Shown here one piece after another: positions 15,761-25,085 of a DNA stretch of 64,000 nucleotides. The stretch is from Lachnoclostridium sp. An131 (lineage in GTDB: Bacteria > Bacillota > Clostridia > Lachnospirales > Lachnospiraceae): the NCBI RefSeq assembly GCF_002160825.1, contig NZ_NFLI01000003.1, positions 170,805-234,804 on the forward strand, read 5' to 3'. The translations under genes and the position numbers were made by a program. The stretch's first letter is position 1. Each line of letters opens with the position of its first letter. The notes under the pieces were generated by a model, which did no database searches, was not told the DNA's origin, and saw only the letters and a list, made by a program, of their open reading frames with translations.

Positions 15761-16630
15761 ATGCAGAGCATACTTGACGCGATTAACGAATGGATAAAGG
15801 GTATCTTAATCGGAGCCATTAACGGTAATCTGTCAACTATGTTCGGGGACGTAAACGAAAAGGTAGGCACTATCGCAAACGAGGTAGGCAAGACCCCGCA
15901 GGGGTGGAACGCGAATATCTTCTCCATGATACAAAACCTTTCGGAGAATGTAATCGTCCCCATTGCGGGGCTTGTCATTACCTACGTCCTATGCGTGGAG
16001 CTTATCAGCATGGTAACGGAAAAGAACAATCTGCATGACGTTGACACCTTTATGTTTTTCAAGTGGTTCTTCAAAGCGTTCGTTGCCGTCTTTCTGGTAA
16101 CGCATACCTTTGACATCACTATGGCAGTCTTTGACATGGCGCAGCACATTGTTTCCGGCGCGGCGGGGGTTATCAGCAGCGATACGGCTATCGACGCTGC
16201 CGAAGCCCTTGCTTCCATGCAGGAGGGGCTTGAAGAAATGGAAATCCCCGAACTACTCTTGCTCATGCTTGAAACAAGCCTTGTGAGCTTGTGCATGAAA
16301 ATCATGTCTGTACTGATAACGGTTATCCTCTACGGCAGAATGATTGAAATTTACCTTTACTGTTCGGTATCGCCTATCCCATTCGCAACCATGACCAACC
16401 GGGAATGGGGACAGATAGGGAACAATTACCTAAAGGGCTTATTCGCCCTTGGCTTTCAAGGGTTCCTCATTATGATATGCGTCGGCATTTACGCCGTCCT
16501 TGTAAACGACATGATTATCGCAGACAACTTACACAGTGCGATATTCTCCCTTGCAGCCTATACGGTTATCCTCTGTTTTTCCCTGTTCAAATCCGGCACA
16601 CTGGCAAAATCAATCCTCAATGCACACTAA
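15761..16630 (+). CDS. VirB6/TrbL-like conjugal transfer membrane protein (CD1112 family)
   Basis: This 289-residue polytopic membrane protein forms part of the inner-membrane channel of the conjugation machine. About six hydrophobic segments are visible, for example near residues 65-85, 105-130, 165-195, 225-250 and 262-285. The N-terminal part reads ILDAINEWIKGILIGAIN, typical of the CD1112 family in Clostridia ICEs. AGGAG at 15,747-15,751 gives the ATG good spacing. It follows maff2 closely, so the nested insertion may be polar on this and the following transfer genes. Confidence 0.9.
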   Translation: MQSILDAINEWIKGILIGAINGNLSTMFGDVNEKVGTIANEVGKTPQGWNANIFSMIQNLSENVIVPIAGLVITYVLCVELISMVTEKNNLHDVDTFMFFKWFFKAFVAVFLVTHTFDITMAVFDMAQHIVSGAAGVISSDTAIDAAEALASMQEGLEEMEIPELLLLMLETSLVSLCMKIMSVLITVILYGRMIEIYLYCSVSPIPFATMTNREWGQIGNNYLKGLFALGFQGFLIMICVGIYAVLVNDMIIADNLHSAIFSLAAYTVILCFSLFKSGTLAKSILNAH

Positions 16631-16666
16631 ACGCGGGGAGTTTCCCCGCAGAAAGGAGGTTTTTTC

Positions 16667-17107
16667 TTGGCGTATGTACCCGTACCGAAAGACTTATCCA
16701 AAGTCAAAACAAAAGTCGCTTTCAATCTTACGAAACGGCAGCTCATTTGTCTTGCGGGAGCCTTAGGCGTAGGCTTGCCGCTTTTCTTTTTGCTCAAGGA
16801 CAGCGCAGGGACGAGCCTTGCAGCTATGGCGATGATTGTCGTCATGCTGCCCTGTTTCCTCTTTGCCATGTATGAGAAACACGGGCAGCCCCTTGAAGTG
16901 ATTGCAAAGAACATCATACAGACCCGGTTTATCCGTCCAAAGGAACGCCCCTACCGGACGGAAAACCTTTACGCCGTCCTGGAACGGCAGAGAAATTTAG
17001 AAAAGGAGGTATCAGCGATTGTCAAAAAGACAGGCAGCACAGGCGCGGGCAGCCGCCCCCGCAAAGGGAAAACGAAAGCTGACCCGCGCCGAAAAGAAAC
17101 AGATTGA
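16667..17107 (+). CDS. PrgI-family conjugation membrane protein
   Basis: This 146-residue protein has a PrgI-like N-terminus (MAYVPVPKDLSKVKTKVAFNL) and two close transmembrane segments at about residues 27-45 and 50-68. A basic tail (RPRKGKTKADPRRKETD) ends the protein. PrgI/TcpE-like proteins sit beside VirB4 in the channel. The start is TTG behind GAAAGGAGG with ideal spacing, and the hairpin GCGGGGAGTTTCCCCGC lies just upstream. Its end overlaps the virB4 start by 89 bases. Confidence 0.9.
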   Translation: MAYVPVPKDLSKVKTKVAFNLTKRQLICLAGALGVGLPLFFLLKDSAGTSLAAMAMIVVMLPCFLFAMYEKHGQPLEVIAKNIIQTRFIRPKERPYRTENLYAVLERQRNLEKEVSAIVKKTGSTGAGSRPRKGKTKADPRRKETD

Positions 17108-19454
17108 AGCCCTGATACGGCAGGCAAAGGGCGACGGGAAAGCCCACACCGCGCAGCAGACCATTCCCTACTTGCAGATGTACCCGGACGGTATCTGCCG
17201 GGTAACGGATAAGAAGTATTCCAAAAGTATCGCATTTGAGGACATTAACTATCAGCTTGCGGGCAGCGACGACAAGACCGCCATTTTTGAAAACTGGTGC
17301 GATTTCCTCAACTACTTTGACGCTTCCGTATCGGTGCAGCTTTCCTTTATCAATCAGGGGACGCAGCGGGAGGAAGCGGAAAAAGCCATTGACATTCCCA
17401 TGCAGGACGACGCTTTCAATTCTATCCGCAGCGAGTACGCGGGTATGCTGAAAAATCAGCTCTCCAAAGGGAACAACGGGCTTGTGAAGCACAAGTACAT
17501 CACGTTTTCCGTGGAAGCCGACAACCCGGCGGCGGCAAAATCGCGCCTTGCCCGCATTGAAACCGACATACTCAATAACTTCAAGGTGCTTGGCGTGACC
17601 GCCCGCCCCTTAAACGGGCAGGAACGCTTAAAGGTGCTGCATGGGGTATTCCACCCGGACGGGGAGCCGTTTTCGTTCTCCTATGACTGGCTTGCCCCGG
17701 CAGGGCTTACCACAAAGGACTTTATCGCCCCGTCCTCTTTCCGGTTCGGGGAGGGCAGGTATTTCCGCATGGGGCGAAAAATCGGCGCGGTGTCTTTCCT
17801 TGAAATCCTTGCGCCGGAACTCAACGACCGTATGCTTGCCGACATTCTGGACTTGGAAACGGGCGTAATCGTCAACTTACATATCCGCAGTATCGACCAG
17901 ACGGAAGCCATTAAGACCATTAAGCGCAAAATCACAGACCTTGACAAGATGAAGATTGAGGAACAGAAAAAAGCCGTCCGTTCCGGGTACGACATGGATA
18001 TAATCCCGTCCGACCTTGCCACGTTCGGCAGTGAAGCGAAAAATCTCTTGCAGGATTTACAAAGCAGGAATGAAAGAATGTTCCTGTTGACGTTCCTTGT
18101 GGTAAATATGGCAGACACGAAGCGGAAACTGGAAAATGACGTGTTCGCGGCGGCGGGTATCGCACAGAAATACAACTGCGCCCTGACCCGCCTTGACTAT
18201 CAGCAGGAAGCGGGGCTTATGTCCTCTGTCCCCCTTGGGGAAAACCTTGTCCCCATTCAGCGGGGGCTTACCACTTCCAGTACCGCAATCTTTATCCCCT
18301 TTATCACGCAGGAGCTTTTCCAGACCGGGGAAGCCCTCTACTACGGGCTGAACGCGCTTTCCAATAACATGATACTCTGCGACCGGAAGCAGCTTAAAAA
18401 CCCGAACGGGCTTATCCTTGGCACACCGGGAAGCGGGAAATCCTTTGCAGCAAAGCGGGAAATGACAAATGCGTTCCTCATTACGGACGACGACATTATC
18501 ATCTGCGACCCCGAAGCCGAGTATTTTTCCCTTGTGCAGCGGCTGAACGGACAGGTGGTGCGGCTCTCCCCGGCGGGGAAAGGCATGGACGGCAAGCCCC
18601 AGTATGTGAACCCTATGGATATAAACCTCAATTACAGCGAGGACGACAACCCCCTTGCCTTAAAAAGCGACTTTATCCTTTCCCTCTGCGAGCTTGTCAT
18701 TGGCGGCAAGGAGGGCTTGCAGCCTGTCGATAAAACCGTCATTGACCGGGCGGTACGGAACGTGTACCGACCATTTTTAGCCGACCCTGACCCAGCGAAA
18801 ATGCCTGTCCTTGGCGACCTTTACAATGAACTTTTGAAGCAGCCGGAGCCGGAAGCGGCGCGGATTGCGGCGGCGTTGGAGCTGTATGTTTCCGGCTCTC
18901 TGAACGTCTTTAACCACCGTACCAACGTGGAGCTTTCCAACCGCCTTGTCTGCTTTGATATTAAGCAGCTTGGGAAGCAGCTCAAAAAGTTAGGTATGCT
19001 CATTGTGCAAGACCAGGTATGGAACCGCGTAACGGTCAACCGGGCAGAGAAAAAGGCGACGCGCTACTACATGGACGAATTTCACTTACTTTTGAAAGAG
19101 GAACAGACCGCCGCGTACAGCGTGGAGATTTGGAAGCGGTTCCGTAAATGGGGCGGCATACCCACCGCAATCACGCAGAACGTCAAGGATTTGCTTGCTT
19201 CCCGCGAAGTGGAGAACATCTTTGAGAACAGCGATTTTGTCCTCATGCTCAATCAGGCGCAGGGCGACCGGGCTATCCTTGCAGGGCAGTTAGGCATTTC
19301 CCCGCAGCAGATGAAATATGTGACCCATACCGAAGCGGGCGAGGGGCTTATCTTCTACGGGAACGTGGTGCTGCCCTTTGTAGACCGCTTCCCGAAGGAC
19401 ACGGAACTTTACCGGGTAATGACGACGAAGCCGGAGGAAGTGGGCGAAGCATGA
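17019..19454 (+). CDS. virB4: VirB4-type conjugation ATPase
   Basis: This 811-residue cytoplasmic ATPase powers assembly or operation of the type IV secretion channel. The N-terminal domain is followed by a C-terminal ATPase with Walker A GTPGSGKS (about residues 468-475), the DPEAEY segment near 497, Walker B YYMDEFHLL near 687, and TQNVKDLL near 725. The start is TTG at 17,019 behind AAAAGGAGG, inside the end of the prgI gene. The length is normal. It is co-transcribed with the methyltransferase that follows (4-base overlap). Confidence 0.95.
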   Translation: MSKRQAAQARAAAPAKGKRKLTRAEKKQIEALIRQAKGDGKAHTAQQTIPYLQMYPDGICRVTDKKYSKSIAFEDINYQLAGSDDKTAIFENWCDFLNYFDASVSVQLSFINQGTQREEAEKAIDIPMQDDAFNSIRSEYAGMLKNQLSKGNNGLVKHKYITFSVEADNPAAAKSRLARIETDILNNFKVLGVTARPLNGQERLKVLHGVFHPDGEPFSFSYDWLAPAGLTTKDFIAPSSFRFGEGRYFRMGRKIGAVSFLEILAPELNDRMLADILDLETGVIVNLHIRSIDQTEAIKTIKRKITDLDKMKIEEQKKAVRSGYDMDIIPSDLATFGSEAKNLLQDLQSRNERMFLLTFLVVNMADTKRKLENDVFAAAGIAQKYNCALTRLDYQQEAGLMSSVPLGENLVPIQRGLTTSSTAIFIPFITQELFQTGEALYYGLNALSNNMILCDRKQLKNPNGLILGTPGSGKSFAAKREMTNAFLITDDDIIICDPEAEYFSLVQRLNGQVVRLSPAGKGMDGKPQYVNPMDINLNYSEDDNPLALKSDFILSLCELVIGGKEGLQPVDKTVIDRAVRNVYRPFLADPDPAKMPVLGDLYNELLKQPEPEAARIAAALELYVSGSLNVFNHRTNVELSNRLVCFDIKQLGKQLKKLGMLIVQDQVWNRVTVNRAEKKATRYYMDEFHLLLKEEQTAAYSVEIWKRFRKWGGIPTAITQNVKDLLASREVENIFENSDFVLMLNQAQGDRAILAGQLGISPQQMKYVTHTEAGEGLIFYGNVVLPFVDRFPKDTELYRVMTTKPEEVGEA

Positions 19455-20410
19455 ACGGGCTGAAAACAGACACCATTATCAACCGGGACGCGCTGTATGC
19501 CCTGCGGGAGCTTCCCTCTGAAAGCGTCCATTGTGCCGTGACAAGCCCGCCCTATTACGCGCTGCGTGATTATGGGCTTGACGCACAAATCGGGCGTGAA
19601 GATACGCCGAAACAGTACATTGAAAAGCTGACCGACGTTTTCCGGGAGCTGCGGCGGGTGCTGCGCCCGGACGGGACACTCTGGCTGAATATCGCAGACC
19701 CCTACTGCGGCACAGGCAGCAAGGGCGGCTGTACCGACCCGAAATACCCGCAGGGCAGGAACGGGCAAAGCGTGTCCGTCGCAAGGAAAGCGGCGGGCTG
19801 CAAGCAAAAGGACTTAATCGGTATCCCGTGGCTCTTAGCCTTTTCCCTGCGCTCTGACGGGTGGTACCTGCGGAGCGATATTATCTGGCAGAAAGAAAAC
19901 CCCATGCCGGAAAGCTGCAAAGACCGCCCGACCCGCTGCTATGAACATATCTTCCTGCTGACGAAAGAAAAGAAATACTACTATGACGCGGCAGCCATAG
20001 CCGAACCCATTTCCCCGAAAACGGCGGCGCGGTACCGCATGGGGCGCAGCGCGAACAGCAAATACGCCGCTGAAATCCCCGGACAGGGAAAAGTGCAGGG
20101 GTTAAACAAGGCAAGGAGCGGCGGCTATTATGACGACGCGCTCATGCCGACCACAAGGAACCGCCGGGACGTTTGGACTATCAACACGGTTCCCTATAAG
20201 GGCGGGCATTTCGCCGCGTTTCCCCCGAAGTTAGCGGAAACGTGCATACTGGCGGGCTGTCCGAGGGGCGGCGTTGTGATAGACCCGTTCTTTGGGAGCG
20301 GAACCACCGGGCTTGCAGCGAAAAGCCTTGACCGCCGCTATATCGGTATTGAGATTAACGCAGAGTATTGCGCCCTGGCAAGGGCGCGGATTGGAGGTGG
20401 AAAGACATAG
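19451..20410 (+). CDS. Orphan site-specific DNA methyltransferase (beta class, N4-cytosine or N6-adenine)
   Basis: This 319-residue DNA methyltransferase has catalytic motif IV TSPPY at residues 31-35 and the SAM-binding motif I-like DPFFGSGTTG near residues 278-287. IV before I is the order of the beta class. TSPPY is seen in both N4-cytosine and some N6-adenine enzymes, so the product is open. No restriction endonuclease is nearby. Lying inside the transfer operon and expressed with virB4, it probably marks transferred DNA to protect it from the recipient's restriction, alongside the ArdA domain encoded downstream. Confidence 0.88.
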   Translation: MNGLKTDTIINRDALYALRELPSESVHCAVTSPPYYALRDYGLDAQIGREDTPKQYIEKLTDVFRELRRVLRPDGTLWLNIADPYCGTGSKGGCTDPKYPQGRNGQSVSVARKAAGCKQKDLIGIPWLLAFSLRSDGWYLRSDIIWQKENPMPESCKDRPTRCYEHIFLLTKEKKYYYDAAAIAEPISPKTAARYRMGRSANSKYAAEIPGQGKVQGLNKARSGGYYDDALMPTTRNRRDVWTINTVPYKGGHFAAFPPKLAETCILAGCPRGGVVIDPFFGSGTTGLAAKSLDRRYIGIEINAEYCALARARIGGGKT

Positions 20411-22515
20411 AACAGTATAAGCCCCGCGATAAAATCACGCAGAAAATGACCCGTGACGGGCTGACCGAGCAGAACCAGACCACGGGAGAAAGCGAACGTA
20501 TCAGCAAGCGCATACAGGAAGCGGATTTCCAGAAAACGCCGGAGCAGCAAGCCGCACAGGACGCGGCGCAGCTTCAAGGGGCGGCTTCCCCGCCCTCTCC
20601 CTTGCCCCATACGCCGGGGACTGCACCGAAGCAGGACACGGCAGCCGCCGAGCGCGTCATGGAGCATATCGACGCAGCCCATACCCGAAAGGCAAGCAAA
20701 AAGGCGGCAAGGAAAGCACAGGAGGAAGCGGCGGCACAAACAAAATCGTCCCGCTTGCAGTTTACCGAAGAAGAACTTTCCACCCCGGAACTGGAAAAGT
20801 ACATTGAAAAATCCAACCGGGCAGCCGACCGTCTGGACAAGGCAAAGGCAGCTATCCCGAAGCAGAAAAAACTTGTCAAGGAGCGTACCTTTGACGAAGC
20901 CACCGGAAAGGCAAAGACCCGCTTACGCTTTGAGGAACGGGAAAAGCCCATGCCCGGAAGCAAAAGCCATAAAAACCCGCTGTCCCGCCCCGCGCAGGAA
21001 GCGGGTATTTTCGTCCACAACAAGGTACATTCCGTAGAAAAGGACAATTCCGGCGTGGAGGGCGCACACAAATCTGAAGAACTGGCGGAAAAAGGCGCGA
21101 AATACGGGGCGCGGAAAGTCAAACAGGGCTACCGCAGCCACAAGCTCAAACCCTACCGGAAAGCGGCAAAGGCAGAGAAAGCGGCGGCAAAGGCGAATGT
21201 CAACTTCCACTATCACAAGGCACTCCATGACAACCCGCAGCTTACAAGCAATCCATTATCACGCTTCTGGCAGAAACAGCAGATAAAAAAGCAATACGCA
21301 AAGGCGGCAAGGGCAGGCGGCGCAAAGGGTATCAAAGCCGCAGCGGAGAACACCCGGAAAGCGGCAGCCAAAGCCGCCGAGAAAACAAGGCAGACCGTAG
21401 CGTTTGTGGCAAGGCACCCGGCAGGCGTTTGTATCGCCATAGCCGCGCTGCTCCTGATTATCCTTGTCTTTGCGGGGCTGTCGTCCTGCTCCGCTATGTT
21501 TTCCGGGACGATAAACGGCGTTGTGGGGACTTCCTATACATCAGAGGACAGCGACCTTGTGGCGGTGGAAAACAATTATGCCGCTATGGAAAATGAGCTG
21601 CAAGCAGAGATAGACAATATCGAGCGCACCTACCCCGGCTATGATGAATACCGCTACGACCTTGACACTATCGGGCATAACCCCCATGAATTAGCGTCCT
21701 ATCTGACTGCCCTTTTGCAGAGCTACACCCCGGAGAGCGCACAGGCAGAAATCGAGCGCATTTTCGGCTTGCAGTACACCTTGACACTGACCGAGGAAGT
21801 GGAAATTCGCTACCGGGAGGAAGAACGCACTAACACATGGACGGACGAGGACAGCAACGAGCATGAGGAAACTTATACGGTTCAAGTGCCGTATGAGTAC
21901 CATATCTTAGGCGTGGAGCTGACGAACAAGCCCATTTCCTCACTTGCAGAAGAACTCCTGACCCCGGAGCAGCTTGAAATGTTCCGCGTCTACATGGAAA
22001 CAAGCGGCAATAAGCCGCTGATTTTTGGCGGCGGTTCCCCGGACACTTCCGCGTCGGAGGATTTAAGCGGCGTTCAGTTTGTAAACGGCACACGCCCCGG
22101 AAACACCGCCCTTGTAGACCTTGCGAAACAGCAGGTCGGGAACGTGGGCGGCTATCCCTATTGGAGCTGGTATGGCTTTAACAGCCGCGTGGAATGGTGC
22201 GCCTGCTTTGTGAGCTGGTGCTACAATCAGGCGGGTGTGAGCGAACCGAAGTTTGCCGCCTGCCAGTCGCAGGGCGTCCCGTGGTTCCAGTCACGGGGAC
22301 AATGGGGCGCAAGGGGCTATGAGAATATCGCCCCCGGCGACGCTATCTTTTTTGACTGGGATTTAGACGGCAGCGCAGACCATGTAGGCATTGTCATAGG
22401 CACAGACGGAAGCCGCGTCTACACCGTGGAGGGCAATTCCGGCGACGCCTGCAAGATAAAGAGCTACGACCTTAGCTATCAGTGTATCAAAGGGTACGGG
22501 CTGATGAACTGGTAA
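20407..22515 (+). CDS. CHAP-domain cell-wall hydrolase of the conjugation machine (CD1108 family)
   Basis: This protein of about 702 residues has a long, charged, cytoplasmic N-terminus (to ~residue 335), one transmembrane segment (VCIAIAALLLIILVFAGL, about 341-358), a linker domain and a C-terminal CHAP amidase/peptidase domain (about 565-700). The CHAP domain has the nucleophile region WCACFVSWCYNQAG near residue 597 and the histidine in ADHVGIVIG near 657. Such enzymes open the peptidoglycan for the transfer channel. Start: GGAGGTGG (20,393-20,400) points to an ATA codon at 20,407 overlapping the methyltransferase stop (ATAG). The nearest ordinary in-frame start is TTG at 20,368. Confidence 0.85.
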   Translation: MEQYKPRDKITQKMTRDGLTEQNQTTGESERISKRIQEADFQKTPEQQAAQDAAQLQGAASPPSPLPHTPGTAPKQDTAAAERVMEHIDAAHTRKASKKAARKAQEEAAAQTKSSRLQFTEEELSTPELEKYIEKSNRAADRLDKAKAAIPKQKKLVKERTFDEATGKAKTRLRFEEREKPMPGSKSHKNPLSRPAQEAGIFVHNKVHSVEKDNSGVEGAHKSEELAEKGAKYGARKVKQGYRSHKLKPYRKAAKAEKAAAKANVNFHYHKALHDNPQLTSNPLSRFWQKQQIKKQYAKAARAGGAKGIKAAAENTRKAAAKAAEKTRQTVAFVARHPAGVCIAIAALLLIILVFAGLSSCSAMFSGTINGVVGTSYTSEDSDLVAVENNYAAMENELQAEIDNIERTYPGYDEYRYDLDTIGHNPHELASYLTALLQSYTPESAQAEIERIFGLQYTLTLTEEVEIRYREEERTNTWTDEDSNEHEETYTVQVPYEYHILGVELTNKPISSLAEELLTPEQLEMFRVYMETSGNKPLIFGGGSPDTSASEDLSGVQFVNGTRPGNTALVDLAKQQVGNVGGYPYWSWYGFNSRVEWCACFVSWCYNQAGVSEPKFAACQSQGVPWFQSRGQWGARGYENIAPGDAIFFDWDLDGSADHVGIVIGTDGSRVYTVEGNSGDACKIKSYDLSYQCIKGYGLMNW

Positions 22516-22547
22516 ACCGACCCAAAAAATGAAAGGAGAAATTTTAT

Positions 22548-22829
22548 ATGGCTATGAACAAGATTGAACGTATCGACCGGGAAATCCAGAAAACCCGTGA
22601 GAAAATCACAGAGTACCAGAACAAGTTAAAAGGCTTGGAAGCACAGAAAACCGAAGCGGAAAACCTGCAAATCGTACAGCTTGTGCGGGCTATGAAGCTG
22701 ACCCCGCAGGAGCTTAACGCCATGCTTTCGGGCGGCGGTATTCCGGGCATGGAACCCGCGCCGGACTATGGCACAGGGGAAGCCGCTGACTATGACGAGG
22801 GACAGGAGGATTTCGCACATGAAGAATAA
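22548..22829 (+). CDS. DUF4315 small ICE protein
   Basis: This 93-residue protein has an N-terminal coiled coil (IERIDREIQKTREKITEYQ) and an acidic, Gly/Tyr-rich tail. This is the DUF4315 pattern found right after the CHAP protein in Tn1549-like elements. GAAAGGAG lies 9 bases before the ATG. The function is unknown. It overlaps the next gene by 11 bases. Confidence 0.85.
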   Translation: MAMNKIERIDREIQKTREKITEYQNKLKGLEAQKTEAENLQIVQLVRAMKLTPQELNAMLSGGGIPGMEPAPDYGTGEAADYDEGQEDFAHEE

Positions 22830-23550
22830 AATCACACGGACACTGACCGCCTTTTGCGCCGCCCTGCTCCTTATGGGCGGCTTTTCTGTTCCCGCTTTTG
22901 CACAGACCCCGGAGGACACGCCCGACGCGACCGACGACAGCGGCGTTGTCATGGAGGAACCACAGGAAGCCGAACCCCTCACGCCGGAGGGGAACGCCAC
23001 CCTTGTAGACGATTTCGGCGGGAACAAGCAGCTTATCACAGTGACGACCAAAGCCGGGAATTACTTCTATATCCTCATTGACCGGGACGACGAGGGGGAA
23101 AACACCGTCCATTTCCTCAATCAAGTAGACGACGCAGACCTTTCCGCACTTTTGGAGGACGGGGAAACGGAGGAAACGCCCGCCGTCTGCACCTGTACGG
23201 AGAAATGCGAAGCCGGAGCTGTCAATATAAACTGCCCCGTATGCTCTACCGACCGTACCCAGTGTGCGGGCGTGGAAGCTGAACCGGAGCCGGAGGAACC
23301 GGAAGAACCGCAGGAGGAAGAAAGCGGCGGCAACATGGGCTTGCCGCTTATCGTCCTTGTGCTTGCCGGGGCAGGCGGCGCGGCGTTCTATTATTTCAAA
23401 GTGTTGAAACCGAAGAAGGACGCGGCAAAGGGAAGCGACGACCTGAGCGATTATGACTTTGACGACTACGACGAGGACGAGGAAGAACAGCCGGAGGAAC
23501 CAGACGACGGGGAGGAAGCCGACGAGGGACAGGAGGATAAAGAAGTATGA
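22819..23550 (+). CDS. DUF4366 secreted/membrane ICE protein
   Basis: This 243-residue protein has a clear signal peptide (residues 1-28, ending VPAFAQ) and an extracellular domain with FGGNKQLITVTTKAGNYFY and five cysteines (CTCTEKC and CPVC). An acidic Pro/Glu linker, a transmembrane segment (PLIVLVLAGAGGAAFYYF, about residues 184-201) and an extremely acidic cytoplasmic tail follow. This matches DUF4366, a conserved protein of Clostridia ICEs. It is likely part of the outer portion of the transfer apparatus; no enzyme motif is seen. Confidence 0.88.
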   Translation: MKNKITRTLTAFCAALLLMGGFSVPAFAQTPEDTPDATDDSGVVMEEPQEAEPLTPEGNATLVDDFGGNKQLITVTTKAGNYFYILIDRDDEGENTVHFLNQVDDADLSALLEDGETEETPAVCTCTEKCEAGAVNINCPVCSTDRTQCAGVEAEPEPEEPEEPQEEESGGNMGLPLIVLVLAGAGGAAFYYFKVLKPKKDAAKGSDDLSDYDFDDYDEDEEEQPEEPDDGEEADEGQEDKEV

Positions 23551-23732
23551 CCCTGTTCACGGATAGCCCCTATGAAAAAATGATGATACAGAAACCGGAG
23601 GACGGGAAGCGGGACAAATCCCCGCCCGCTTCCTTTTCCCCGCGCTGCGCGGGCTGCCCCTATCGGGGGCAGTCCCCTTGTATTGGGTATTGTATCAGAA
23701 AGTTAGAAAAAGACAGACAGCCGGAACGCTGA
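23547..23732 (+). CDS. Small cysteine-containing ICE protein, unknown
   Basis: This 61-residue protein has four cysteines in the pattern CAGCPYRGQSPCIGYC, possibly a metal site. The ATG overlaps the DUF4366 stop (ATGA). No family is recognised. It sits between DUF4366 and topoisomerase III, as similar small Cys-rich genes do in related ICEs. Confidence 0.65.
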   Translation: MTLFTDSPYEKMMIQKPEDGKRDKSPPASFSPRCAGCPYRGQSPCIGYCIRKLEKDRQPER

Positions 23733-23747
23733 AAGGAGGATTTTTTA

Positions 23748-25085
23748 TTGACTTCACATATCTTAGTAATCGCTGAAAAGCCCAGTGTGGCGCAGTCTAT
23801 CGCCGCCGTCCTTGGCGCAGGGGAGAAAAAGGACGGATTTATCGAGGGGAACGGCTACCTTGTTTCCTGGTGTGTCGGACACCTTATCGGGCTTGCGGAA
23901 GCTGCCGCTTATGGGGAACAGTACAGGAAATGGAGCTATGACAGCTTACCCATTCTGCCGCAGGAATGGAAATACACCGTCGCCGCTGACAAGAAAGCGC
24001 AGTTTGACACCCTCAAAGACCTTATGCACCGGGAGGACGTTTCCGAAGTCGTCAACGCCTGCGACGCAGGGCGCGAGGGGGAATTGATTTTCCGTTTCGT
24101 CTATGAAGTTGCCGGGTGTAAAAAGCCCATGCGCCGCCTTTGGATTTCCTCAATGGAGGACGAAGCTATCCGGGACGGCTTCACCCACTTGAAATACGGA
24201 CAGGACTACGACCCCCTCTTTGCTTCTGCCCTTTGCAGGGCAAAAGCTGACTGGATTATCGGTATCAACGCCACCCGCCTTTTCTCCTGCCTTTATAACC
24301 ATACCCTGAACGTGGGGCGCGTCCAGACCCCTACTTTAAAAATGCTTGTTGACCGGGACGCTGCCATTACCACGTTCAAGAAAGAAAAATACTACCATGT
24401 ACGGCTCATGCTTCCCGGTGCGGAAGCCATAAGCGAACGGCTCCCCGCCGCTGATAAAGCGCGGGAACTGAAAAAGGCTTGCGAAGCAGCGCAGGCAGTT
24501 TGTGCTTCCCTTTCCAGAGAACAGAAAACCGCAGCCCCGCCGAAGCTCTTTGACCTCACTTCTTTACAACGGGAAGCGAACCGGATTTTCGGCTATACCG
24601 CAAAGCAGACCCTTGACCTTGCACAAGCCCTTTATGAAAAGCGGCTCCTTACTTATCCGAGGACGGACAGCAGCTACCTGACCGACGATATGGGAGACAC
24701 GGCGGCGGGTATCCTCACAATGCTATGCGAAAAACTCCCCTTTATGGAGGGCGTCGCCCTCACGCCGGAAGTTTCCCGGCTCTTAAACAGCAAAAAAGTG
24801 TCCGACCACCACGCAATCATTCCCACTATGGAGCTTGCGAAAACCGACCTTTCCGGGTTGCCGGAAACGGAACGGAATATCCTTACCCTTGCCGGGGCAA
24901 GGCTTCTCATGGCTGCCGCCGAACCGCACACCTTTGAAGCGGTCACGGCGGTTTTTGAATGTGCGGGGCAGACCTTTACCGCAAAGGCAAGGACGGTACT
25001 TTCCGACGGGTGGAAAGGCTTGGAACGCCGCTACCGGGCGACCCTCAAAACAAAACCAGACGGCTTCTATCCGTTACCACTATGA
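23748..25085 (+). CDS. topB: DNA topoisomerase III, C-terminally truncated
   Basis: This is a type IA topoisomerase. The Toprim motif (VIAEKPSVAQSI at the start, DAGREGE near residue 106) and the active-site tyrosine (YPRTDS, Y303) are intact. ICE TopB proteins are usually close to 700 residues; this one has 445 and stops right after RYRATLKTKPDG, losing the last third. The bases after the break belong to another gene's frame, so a deletion has joined topB to sequence upstream of the ArdA gene. The start is TTG behind GAAAGGAGG. Activity of the truncated protein is doubtful. Confidence 0.85.
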   Translation: MTSHILVIAEKPSVAQSIAAVLGAGEKKDGFIEGNGYLVSWCVGHLIGLAEAAAYGEQYRKWSYDSLPILPQEWKYTVAADKKAQFDTLKDLMHREDVSEVVNACDAGREGELIFRFVYEVAGCKKPMRRLWISSMEDEAIRDGFTHLKYGQDYDPLFASALCRAKADWIIGINATRLFSCLYNHTLNVGRVQTPTLKMLVDRDAAITTFKKEKYYHVRLMLPGAEAISERLPAADKARELKKACEAAQAVCASLSREQKTAAPPKLFDLTSLQREANRIFGYTAKQTLDLAQALYEKRLLTYPRTDSSYLTDDMGDTAAGILTMLCEKLPFMEGVALTPEVSRLLNSKKVSDHHAIIPTMELAKTDLSGLPETERNILTLAGARLLMAAAEPHTFEAVTAVFECAGQTFTAKARTVLSDGWKGLERRYRATLKTKPDGFYPLPL

